NCBI GenBank assembly: GCA_012719315.1 | Contig: JAAYAP010000054.1 | Location: 1 to 10,777 of the forward strand | Source of the DNA: Methanobacteriota archaeon | Lineage (GTDB): Archaea; Thermoplasmatota; Thermoplasmata; Methanomassiliicoccales; Methanomethylophilaceae | DNA length: 10,777 nt | Direction of reading: 5' to 3' | In this document: positions 5,414-10,777 of the stretch, in pieces | How the letters are laid out: the number at the start of each line of letters is the position of its first letter | Numbering within the stretch: position 1 is the stretch's first letter | The notes under the pieces: generated by a model | What the model was told of the DNA's origin: nothing | What the model saw: only the letters and a program-made list of their open reading frames with translations | The model's database searches: none | Position numbers and translations under genes: made by a program

Positions 5414-7108
5414 ATGGAAGTAGCCGGCAGATCGCACAGGGGAAGGGTGTGCGATTTCAGCAGAGAGGGGGTCTCGATCAGGACCCCCTTCGTGATCCCC
5501 TACCGCGACGAGGATTCCGACGAGGCGCTGCACATACGCGGCGGATGGCCGCGCAGACTGGCGGTGGCCGGATCGGAGACGGTGCTGGATGCGAAGATCA
5601 TGACCACCGTCTCCTCCGGCAGGCCGTCGGACGCCTCGTGCAACGACGGGGTCTGCGCGATGAGGCTGCCGTTCACCGGCTCCGAGGAGATCCCCGCGGA
5701 CACCGAGATCCTGGTCGTGGTCAACGGATTCGAGTTGAGGCGGGATCCCCGCCGTGCCGTGGAGCAGATCGTCGCGGTCAGGGAGAGGATCGGACCCGGC
5801 GTCCTCCTCTGCGTCCTGGGTATCGCGGAACCGTCCACGCTGTCGCTGTACGCCTACATGGGCGTCGACCTGTTCGACGATTCGCTGGCGAGGGCGATGG
5901 GCGCCGAAGGGATCAGGCTGATCCCCGAAGGGGAGATGCGTGTCGGCACCGACGCCACCGCGGCGAACCTCGCCGATCTGGAGGCGGAATGCGCGAAGGT
6001 CGGATCGTTCACGATGGCCGGGCGCCTCAGGGAACTGGTCGACCAGCGGGCCCCGGCCTCGCCGTCCTCGGTCGCGCTGCTCAGGATCCTCGACCGCGTC
6101 GGCTACGCGTATCAAGAGGAGTCCTGCCCGACCGTCGGAGGCAGATTCGCCTGCAACACCACGCAATCGCTCCGCAGGCCCGACCTCGCGAGGTACAGGG
6201 AGCGGCTGGCGGAGACGTTCGCGAAACCGGAGCACAAGCGCGTGCTCCTGCTGCTGCCCTGTTCGGCCAGGAAACCGTATCACACCTCCCGGAGCCACAA
6301 GGCCTTCGCCTCCGCCATCCATACGGCGCCTCACGACACCCTCGTGCAGGAGGTGATCGTCACCTCCCCGCTGGGCGCGGTCCCGCGGGAGCTGGACGTG
6401 TTCTATCCTGCCAACTCCTACGACATACCGGTCACGGGCGAATGGAAGTGCGAGGAGAAGGAGATGATCCGGAGGATGCTCGCGGATATCATCGCCCAAG
6501 GCTACGACAGCATCGTCTGCCATTTGGGGGATCCAGAGCTCACGGACGGGCTGGCCGAGATGGAGCACACCGTGGTGGGCGACCCCGTCTCGCCGGTCTC
6601 GCTCCGGAACCTGGACGAGGCCCTCAGAAGGGTCACGACGGGGATGGAGCCGCCCGGATACTACATCAACCGCCGGGAGTCTATGCGGACGGTGCTCGCA
6701 TTCCAGTTCGGCCGGGGGATCGCCGACCTGATCCTCGACGACGACACATACGCCACCGGCAAGTTCCCGTACTGGAAGCTCATCCGCGAGGATGCGAACG
6801 ACCGTTCCAAGAAGACGCAGCTGGGCATGCTGACGCCCGAGCGGGGCATGGTCTCGCTGACCCTGGAGGGTGCGGCGATCCTCGCGGAGGCCGGAGCATA
6901 CGTCGTGGAGATGACGGATTTCGAGATCAAGGGCAACCTGTTCGCGGTGGGAGTCGTCGACGCGGATCCGCGGATACGCATCGGCGACGAAGCCGTGATC
7001 GTATGCAACGGCGAGATCAGGGGCGTGGGCGTGGCGATGATGTCCGGCCGCGAGATGATCGGGCTGAAGCGCGGCATCGCCGTCAAGGTCCGTCATAAGG
7101 TCCGGTGA
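5414..7108 (+). CDS. arcS: Archaeosine synthase subunit ArcS (TgtA-like with C-terminal PUA domain)
   Basis: ArcS acts on preQ0 at position 15 of archaeal tRNAs. It is reported to attach lysine to the nitrile, after which a radical-SAM partner (RaSEA) completes archaeosine. This 564-aa protein shows the family layout. The N-terminal TGT-like barrel (about 1-200) includes LYAYMGVDLFDDS. The central ArcS core follows, with RLRELVDQRAP (204-214), SLRRPDLARYRER (252-264) and the diagnostic LLPCSARKPYHTSRSHKAF (280-298). VTGEWKCEEKEM is near 340. The C-terminal PUA RNA-binding domain (about 488-564) contains GNLFAVGVVDADPRIRIGDE. SD AGGAGGG (5401-5407) lies 6 nt from ATG 5414 and 3 nt from the in-frame ATG 5411; I prefer 5414, but one extra Met is possible. 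It is monocistronic in this window and divergent from pyrB. The RaSEA partner is not in the window. Confidence 0.92.
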   Translation: MEVAGRSHRGRVCDFSREGVSIRTPFVIPYRDEDSDEALHIRGGWPRRLAVAGSETVLDAKIMTTVSSGRPSDASCNDGVCAMRLPFTGSEEIPADTEILVVVNGFELRRDPRRAVEQIVAVRERIGPGVLLCVLGIAEPSTLSLYAYMGVDLFDDSLARAMGAEGIRLIPEGEMRVGTDATAANLADLEAECAKVGSFTMAGRLRELVDQRAPASPSSVALLRILDRVGYAYQEESCPTVGGRFACNTTQSLRRPDLARYRERLAETFAKPEHKRVLLLLPCSARKPYHTSRSHKAFASAIHTAPHDTLVQEVIVTSPLGAVPRELDVFYPANSYDIPVTGEWKCEEKEMIRRMLADIIAQGYDSIVCHLGDPELTDGLAEMEHTVVGDPVSPVSLRNLDEALRRVTTGMEPPGYYINRRESMRTVLAFQFGRGIADLILDDDTYATGKFPYWKLIREDANDRSKKTQLGMLTPERGMVSLTLEGAAILAEAGAYVVEMTDFEIKGNLFAVGVVDADPRIRIGDEAVIVCNGEIRGVGVAMMSGREMIGLKRGIAVKVRHKVR

Positions 7109-7121
7109 GGTTTCGGCACTT

Positions 7122-7138
7122 TCGGCGGTATTCGCCGA
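7122..7138 (+). terminator. Possible weak terminator hairpin after arcS
   Basis: TCGGCG-GTATT-CGCCGA forms a perfect 6-bp stem 13 nt after the arcS stop. It is followed by a C/T-rich stretch (CCTCCCTC) rather than a T-run, so termination here is only a suggestion. Confidence 0.4.
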
Positions 7139-7154
7139 CCTCCCTCGATTCCGG

Positions 7155-7162
7155 ATATATAC
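7155..7162 (+). promoter_or_regulatory. Orphan TATA box in the arcS/DUF368 spacer
   Basis: ATATATAC within GGATATATACTC is a strong archaeal TATA-like sequence in an otherwise GC-rich context. No protein gene starts downstream on the plus strand. Transcription about 25 nt further would begin near 7183, exactly where a pair of hairpins begins. Being nearly symmetric it could also be read on the minus strand, where it would point into the end of arcS. Confidence 0.45.
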
Positions 7163-7182
7163 TCAGGGATCGTTGTTAGGTG

Positions 7183-7270
7183 TAGAAGTCATCAGGCATC
7201 CCCATGGCTGACCTTCTATGAGCGGTACCGGGGCCCATCCATCCCATCTTGCACCCCGGCCGCTCGTTTT
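7183..7270 (+). ncRNA. Candidate small structured RNA, about 88 nt
   Basis: In a 209-nt gene-free spacer two hairpins follow each other. Hairpin 1 (7183-7218) pairs TAGAAG with CTTCTA, continues with an imperfect inner stem (CAG/CTG and CAT/ATG, one G-G mismatch) and closes with a CCCC loop. Hairpin 2 (7220-7265) pairs GAGCGG with CCGCTC and CCGGGG with CCCCGG, twelve GC-rich pairs with a 2-nt TA bulge and a 20-nt loop. GTTTT (7266-7270) follows directly, as in a terminator. A TATA box lies about 25 nt upstream. Together these give a promoter, structured body and end for a short plus-strand RNA, antisense to the region after the DUF368 stop. I do not recognise a known RNA family; it lacks tRNA features. 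The alternative is that hairpin 2 is simply a terminator-like element between convergent genes. A competing 33-codon reading frame on the minus strand (7277-7176) covers the same bases. Confidence 0.45.
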
Positions 7271-7317
7271 CATCCATATCCCCGTGCGGCTCGCGCATTG
7301 GATGGTCCGGCGCACAT

Positions 7318-8214
7318 TCAACACGCTTGGTTGTTCCGCCGCCCGAACCTCACGAACAGCAGGCTGACGATCACTCCGGCCAGGAGGGAGAACGTCCCGA
7401 TGAGGACATCGGCGGACGATGCGACATACGCCCAGGCATGATTGAGCACGACGGCCAGGGAGCCCAATGTCAAACCCACGATCATGCAATAGGTCGAGGT
7501 CCTGTGGTTGTTGATCGCATAATCAACGATCCTGGCGAAACCGAACAATCCGATCACGAATCCCACGAACACGGGGAGGAGGAAAGCGAGATTGAAACTC
7601 GTCATGGCCTCCATGAAAGGCTTGTAGAGCCCCAACGCGAGGATCAGCGTCGAACCGCTGATCCCGGGGGCCAGTTTCGATATGGCGACGATCGCCCCGA
7701 TGAACACCAGCACGGCATAGATGGCGATGTCCGTCCCGAACTCGACATCCTCCGCGGTGCCGATCCTGATCAGCGAGAGCATGATCACGAAGCCGATGCC
7801 GAGCGCCAGTATATTGTGCGAGGTGAACGGCGTTTTCACCGGCCGGGTGTGCTTCCACAGCTCGGGCAACTGCCCGACGATCAGGCCCAGGAAGAAGAAG
7901 AGCGCGAGGATCAGGTATTCGACCATGAGTGCTTCCAGGACGAAGGCGATGAGGATCATGCCGACGCCCATGCCTGCGGCGACCACGATCACGAACGGGA
8001 GGTCCTTCACCAGTTTCTGCCTGATATCCGCTAGGTCCGCGATCAGCCTCTCGTAGATGCCGAAGCATACAGCCAGCACTCCGCCGGAGATCCCCGGGAG
8101 CATCGAGGCGACGCCCACGATGATGCCGATTGAGAATCGCCTCAGGTGCTCCGCGACGCACCTTCCGGGCCGAGGCGTCGCATGCTCCGCATCACGGGCC
8201 GTCATTTCCGTCAT
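7318..8214 (-). CDS. DUF368 (PopT-type) polyprenyl-phosphate translocase
   Basis: This 298-aa, polytopic membrane protein has the DUF368 hallmarks: a duplicated re-entrant-like motif, SMLPGISGGVLAV at 37-49 and KLAPGISGSTLILALGLYKP at 180-199, marking two inverted halves. About eight hydrophobic stretches follow one another (for example 29-50, 72-94, 98-116, 134-150, 163-180, 208-229, 240-258 and 268-288). Bacterial DUF368 proteins (PopT) were shown to recycle undecaprenyl phosphate across the membrane; in an archaeon the cargo would presumably be a dolichyl-type phosphate used for glycosylation, which is inference. The start is uncertain: ATG 8214 overlaps the upstream 96-aa gene by 23 nt, while in-frame ATG 8205 has a GAAGG SD about 9 nt upstream. 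Both lie inside the upstream gene, so translation is coupled. The tail ends FGRRNNQAC, probably cytoplasmic. Confidence 0.9.
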   Translation of the reverse strand: MTEMTARDAEHATPRPGRCVAEHLRRFSIGIIVGVASMLPGISGGVLAVCFGIYERLIADLADIRQKLVKDLPFVIVVAAGMGVGMILIAFVLEALMVEYLILALFFFLGLIVGQLPELWKHTRPVKTPFTSHNILALGIGFVIMLSLIRIGTAEDVEFGTDIAIYAVLVFIGAIVAISKLAPGISGSTLILALGLYKPFMEAMTSFNLAFLLPVFVGFVIGLFGFARIVDYAINNHRTSTYCMIVGLTLGSLAVVLNHAWAYVASSADVLIGTFSLLAGVIVSLLFVRFGRRNNQAC

Positions 8215-8482
8215 CCTTCATGGACTTGACCATGTTCTTGACGTCGGCGGTCATGGTTCTGCAGACCCTGTTGATGTCCATCAAAGGCCTGTTCGAGGTG
8301 ATGACACAAAGCTCCACGATGATGTTGCTGAGAGGGCCGACGATCTCCTGGGGATAGTACCCCCTCTCCTTGAAGAGGTTCCAGATCTCGTCGCGTATCT
8401 CCCCGTACTCCTCCATCCGTTGCTGAGGTGTCTTCAACATACGTATGCACTCATGCATACCATGTAGATATTGCTTTTCCAT
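8192..8482 (-). CDS. Small helical orphan protein, 96 aa, upstream of the DUF368 gene
   Basis: I do not recognise the family. The predicted protein is soluble, charged and mostly helical, with helix-like blocks at about 2-17 (EKQYLHGMHECIRMLK), 19-40 (QQRMEEYGEIRDEIWNLFKER), 44-62 (PQEIVGPLSNIIVELCVIT) and 67-90 (LMDINRVCRTMTADVKNMVK). There is no signal peptide or membrane segment. ATG 8482 was chosen because helix-type, codon-like sequence starts there; an in-frame ATG at 8545 would add 21 residues rich in Arg (RRRHR), has an SD-like GAGG only 1 nt away, and crosses a dyad, so it is less likely. The 3' end overlaps the DUF368 start, which argues that both are made from one mRNA and may work together. 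A role as a regulator or partner of the translocase is possible but unsupported. Confidence 0.65.
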   Translation of the reverse strand: MEKQYLHGMHECIRMLKTPQQRMEEYGEIRDEIWNLFKERGYYPQEIVGPLSNIIVELCVITSNRPLMDINRVCRTMTADVKNMVKSMKDDGNDGP

Positions 8483-8495
8483 GAAGTCTGCCACG

Positions 8496-8511
8496 GACGG
8501 CCGATGCCGTC
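8496..8511 (-). promoter_or_regulatory. Dyad GACGGC-CGAT-GCCGTC upstream of the 96-aa gene
   Basis: A perfect 6-bp inverted repeat with a 4-nt centre lies 14 nt upstream of ATG 8482, in the spacer shared with the divergent transglutaminase gene. It could be an operator or a leader hairpin. If translation instead starts at 8545 it is merely coding. Confidence 0.35.
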
Positions 8512-8579
8512 GCCGCATGATGCATGCCGTGTACAGGGAACCCATGCCTCGAACCGTCAGGTATTCGGGATGGAGAGTG

Positions 8580-8585
8580 TTATAT
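8580..8585 (+). promoter_or_regulatory. TATA box of the zinc-ribbon/transglutaminase gene
   Basis: TTATAT in GTGTTATATCTG lies 25-31 nt upstream of ATG 8611, and there is no SD in between, so a leaderless mRNA is predicted. The reverse reading (ATATAA) could also serve the 96-aa gene on the other strand, with a start near 8555. Confidence 0.6.
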
Positions 8586-8610
8586 CTGCAGATTGCCTAC
8601 ACAATACACG

Positions 8611-10104
8611 ATGTTCTGCACAAGGTGTGGAAAGCGCATCGATAATGTGAACGCCAGATTCTGTGCATCATGCGGCAATCGCATCGATAGGGGCGTCGAC
8701 CGGACGTGGCCGGACAGCCCCGCCGGCATGACGGGGATCGTGTATCCGGGAGACCCCGCCGGCAACTCACGCACCTACGGAGGACAACGGCCCTTCGAAG
8801 AATGGGCGCCGATCCCCCGTGCCGGTTCAGGCAGAGGGCCTTCGACGGGAGACCGGAAGAACAAGGTCGCCGCCTTGCTCGTGGCGGTTCTCGTGGCGGC
8901 TGTCGTGTTCGCGGTGCTTTCGCAGGAGCCTTACGGCGACGATAACGGAACAGTCGTTCCGCCCGCAGTGCCGAGCGATCCGGTCGATTTCGGGGAATAC
9001 ACATGCCGGACGGCAGGGGATTTCGATTCCGGGATCATGACATGGGGCACCGGCGAGTACGCTTTCAACGACACGTTGACGCCGTGCATGATCTTCTCGC
9101 TCGATCCGGAGAAAACCTCGCAATACGGGTATTTCCTCTGGAATCTCTACAACGAGGATGAATTCTATCTGATTCCCAAATCACTGTTCGGACTGACGGA
9201 CAGATGCTACAATGCCGAGGATGTGTACCTCTTCGAGGAGTACGACGGCATCTATCTGGATAAGGCCGAGGCCAAACTCTACTGGAGCGCATGCAGTCCG
9301 GGCGATTACACGATAACCGTGTGCTGCTATGCCTCCGAATCCGCGTACCGGTCCGGAGGGGTCGGGAAGACGTATACAGGGACGATCCTCATCGACGGGA
9401 CCATACACAGGGAGTACGCATGGACCTACGGCGGCGACGGATACAAGGTGGATGCATCCTTCGAATTCTCGGAGTACAGAACATACAGGGACATGAATAC
9501 CTCCGGCCGGGGACTCGTCTCCGCGGATTACGGCGACTCGACGGGATTCGTCATCGTCGACGAGACGGTCCAGAGCCTGTCGTCCGGACTGCAGACAGAG
9601 TACCTGATGAACAAAGGTGCCGAAACAGACCTCCTGGGACAGGATTATGCCGACTTCATCCTCTCCTTCGTGCAGTGCTGCATCTGCTATCCCGCATACG
9701 ATGACAGTCATTATGCAGATCTCGTGGTCTACGGTCAGAACGAGTACTTCGCCTACCCTCTGGAGACGCTATACTACGGCATGGGGGATTGCGAGGACAC
9801 CTCGATCCTCGCCGCCGCGTTGTATGTCGCATCAGGGTACAGTGCCGCCATGGTCCTGGTCCCCGGTCATGCGCTGGTAGGCGTGGCCGTCGACGGTTAT
9901 GTCGTACCGACGTACAACGCGGATCTGTACGAGATCCTGGAGGGCGAGGTCGCCGGCAAGACATACTACGCGGGCGAAACGACTCTCCATGGATTCCGAG
10001 AACTCGGGGTGATCGCCAGTTACAAATCGACTCACGACGGGAAGGAGTGGTACTCGGAGTACATCGGTGAGGATAATTACGGATTCTATGTCGTGCCGGC
10101 TTGA
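8611..10104 (+). CDS. Membrane-anchored zinc-ribbon protein with extracellular transglutaminase-like domain
   Basis: The 497-aa protein has three parts. A cytoplasmic N-terminal zinc ribbon, MFCTRCGKR and RFCASCGNR, has ligands C3, C6, C18 and C21. A Gly/Pro-rich linker leads to one membrane helix at about 86-104 (ALLVAVLVAAVVFAVLSQ). The large ectodomain (about 105-497) is rich in Tyr, Asp and Ser. Its last 150 residues are a transglutaminase-like cysteine-hydrolase fold: ADFILSFVQCCICYP (347-361), YPLETLYYGMGDCEDTSIL (382-400) with nucleophile C394, VPGHALVGVAVDG (417-429) with H420, and YYAGETT (452-458) offering E456 as the likely third residue in place of Asp. The middle section (about 130-340) is strand-rich and unrecognised. 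Ten cysteines in the ectodomain could form disulfides. ATG 8611 is chosen from the TATA spacing and because the ribbon begins there. The substrate is unknown; proteolysis or crosslinking of surface proteins is possible. Confidence 0.85.
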   Translation: MFCTRCGKRIDNVNARFCASCGNRIDRGVDRTWPDSPAGMTGIVYPGDPAGNSRTYGGQRPFEEWAPIPRAGSGRGPSTGDRKNKVAALLVAVLVAAVVFAVLSQEPYGDDNGTVVPPAVPSDPVDFGEYTCRTAGDFDSGIMTWGTGEYAFNDTLTPCMIFSLDPEKTSQYGYFLWNLYNEDEFYLIPKSLFGLTDRCYNAEDVYLFEEYDGIYLDKAEAKLYWSACSPGDYTITVCCYASESAYRSGGVGKTYTGTILIDGTIHREYAWTYGGDGYKVDASFEFSEYRTYRDMNTSGRGLVSADYGDSTGFVIVDETVQSLSSGLQTEYLMNKGAETDLLGQDYADFILSFVQCCICYPAYDDSHYADLVVYGQNEYFAYPLETLYYGMGDCEDTSILAAALYVASGYSAAMVLVPGHALVGVAVDGYVVPTYNADLYEILEGEVAGKTYYAGETTLHGFRELGVIASYKSTHDGKEWYSEYIGEDNYGFYVVPA

Positions 10105-10116
10105 ACGGCCGGGCCG

Positions 10117-10176
10117 CATGCCGCCGGCATGGCCGTCATCGGATCCCCGGAGAGCGGATCGGCCGCCCGTCCGGGG
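10117..10176. terminator. Hairpins in the convergent spacer between the transglutaminase gene and dapB
   Basis: CATGCC-GCC-GGCATG (10117-10131) is followed by a nested structure in which CCCCGGA (10145-10151) pairs with TCCGGGG (10170-10176) around an inner GCGG-ATCGG-CCGC stem (10154-10166). Sitting 12-72 nt after one stop and 40-99 nt after the other, these may end transcripts from both sides, although neither side has a T-tract. Nothing else was seen in this 111-nt spacer. Confidence 0.45.
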
Positions 10177-10215
10177 AAGCCGGGGCGCACGGCCCGACCC
10201 GGAAGACATGACGGG

Positions 10216-10777
10216 TCAGCTCAGCACATCGGACATGGCGTAGACGACACCCTTCTTCTGCGAGGCGACCCATTTCGCCGCCATGACCGCTCCGCCCACG
10301 AAGATCTCCCTGGAATGGGCCTGATGGCGCAGTTCGATGCGCTCGGAGTTGCCGACGAACATCACGGTGTGGTCGCCGACGATGTCGCCGCCTCTGACCG
10401 CGTGTATCCCGATCTCCTTGCCGCGGGGGCAGATGCCTTCGCGGCCGAAGGCGAATTCCTTGCCGCCCATCTCCTCGCTGATGATCTCGGCGGCGGTCAT
10501 CGCGGTGCCGCTGGGAGCATCCTTCTTCTGGTTGTGATGGGCTTCGATGATCTCCACATCGTATTCGTCGCCCAGGTATCTGGCGGCCTCTTTGACAAGT
10601 TTGAAGAAGACGCCGACGCCGATGGAGTAGTTGGACGAGATCACGGCGGCGACGTTGTTCTTGATGACGGCATCGGTGATATTCGTCTTCTGTTCCGTGG
10701 TCAGGCCCGTGGTCCCGATGATGAGGTTGACCCCGGCCGCCGCTGCGGTCGGCGCGTTGACGGAGGTCGCCGCGGCG
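10216..10777 (-). CDS. dapB: 4-hydroxy-tetrahydrodipicolinate reductase, 5' end missing
   Basis: The frame stays open to the window edge; 186 C-terminal residues are visible of an expected 250-270, so the N-terminal NAD(P)H-binding glycine motif is lost. The visible part is clear: GTTGLTTEQ (21-29), VISSNYSIGVGVFFKL (45-60) and EAHHNQKKDAPSGTAMTAAE (78-97), the HH-x2-K-x-DAPSGTA signature that holds the catalytic His and Lys. RGGDIVGDHTVMF and the RIELRHQAHSRE block follow, then the usual FVGGAVMAAKWV helix. The enzyme reduces the dihydrodipicolinate precursor to tetrahydrodipicolinate in the cytoplasm. In an archaeon without peptidoglycan this serves lysine synthesis. It ends at TGA 10216-10218, convergent with the transglutaminase gene. 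Upstream genes, possibly dapA, would be beyond 10777. Confidence 0.95.
   Translation of the reverse strand, partial: AAATSVNAPTAAAAGVNLIIGTTGLTTEQKTNITDAVIKNNVAAVISSNYSIGVGVFFKLVKEAARYLGDEYDVEIIEAHHNQKKDAPSGTAMTAAEIISEEMGGKEFAFGREGICPRGKEIGIHAVRGGDIVGDHTVMFVGNSERIELRHQAHSREIFVGGAVMAAKWVASQKKGVVYAMSDVLS

Noticed and set aside
5399..7096. A 565-codon open frame on the minus strand directly opposite arcS
   Set aside because: It is the GC-driven mirror of arcS: low-complexity His/Arg/Asp/Gly-rich product, no family motif, while the plus strand has clear ArcS and PUA signatures.
7163..7194. C/D-box-like signals on the minus strand (CTGATGA followed about 22 nt later by CTGA)
   Set aside because: The first position of the C box is not a purine, and the D'/C' pair and the usual guide spacing are missing, so a C/D guide RNA is not supported.
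8440..8465. CATACGTATGCA and CATGCATAC repeats as a possible operator
   Set aside because: They lie inside the 96-aa coding sequence and are explained by its codons; the symmetry is short and imperfect.
8524..8610. In-frame upstream ATG extending the zinc-ribbon protein by 29 residues
   Set aside because: The extension contains the TATA box, has no SD, and would put non-conserved sequence before the zinc ribbon; ATG 8611 fits a leaderless start.
1..10777. CRISPR arrays, tRNA/rRNA genes, insertion sequences or phage attachment sites
   Set aside because: No regularly spaced direct repeats, tRNA cloverleaf, rRNA motifs, transposase or integrase sequences were seen on either strand.

Overview
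The window reads as a GC-rich chromosomal segment from a methanogenic or related euryarchaeon. Four things point to Archaea: a split pyruvate:ferredoxin oxidoreductase (separate delta, alpha and beta genes), an archaeosine synthase (ArcS), a UPF0200 kinase-like protein, and TATA-box promoters that in two cases sit only about 22-30 nt from the start codon, as expected for leaderless mRNAs. The zinc-ribbon/TM/transglutaminase protein together with the high GC is reminiscent of Methanomassiliicoccales (Thermoplasmatota), but that placement is inference only. No CRISPR array, tRNA, rRNA, transposon or phage gene was seen.

Layout. (1) Positions 1-2233, plus strand: the end of porD, then porA and porB, tightly packed and closed by a clear hairpin plus T-tract terminator. 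(2) Positions 2234-2366: an untranslated convergent spacer with several short dyads. (3) Positions 2367-3095, minus strand: a DUF92 membrane protein with its own promoter. (4) Positions 3128-5322, minus strand: a compact operon pyrB-pyrI-UPF0200 kinase-like-88-aa orphan, with gene junctions of 1 nt, 2 nt and an ATGA overlap. (5) Positions 5323-5410: a divergent promoter region. (6) Positions 5414-7108, plus strand: arcS. (7) Positions 7109-7317: a gene-free spacer holding a TATA box, two consecutive strong hairpins and a T-run, which I read as a possible unannotated small RNA. (8) Positions 7318-8482, minus strand: a DUF368 (PopT-type) polyprenyl-phosphate translocase preceded by an overlapping 96-aa orphan. 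(9) Positions 8611-10104, plus strand, divergent from that pair: a membrane-anchored zinc-ribbon protein with an extracellular, cysteine-rich transglutaminase-like domain. (10) Positions 10105-10215: a convergent spacer with nested hairpins. (11) Positions 10216-10777, minus strand: dapB, cut by the window edge.

Most genes are housekeeping: acetyl-CoA/pyruvate interconversion (Por), de novo pyrimidine synthesis (PyrBI), tRNA G15 archaeosine modification (ArcS) and lysine biosynthesis (DapB). Two membrane proteins, DUF92 and DUF368, belong to families linked to phosphorylated polyprenols, so they may both touch archaeal lipid-carrier metabolism. The least explained parts are the 88-aa and 96-aa orphans, the transglutaminase-like ectodomain protein, and the structured spacer at 7109-7317.
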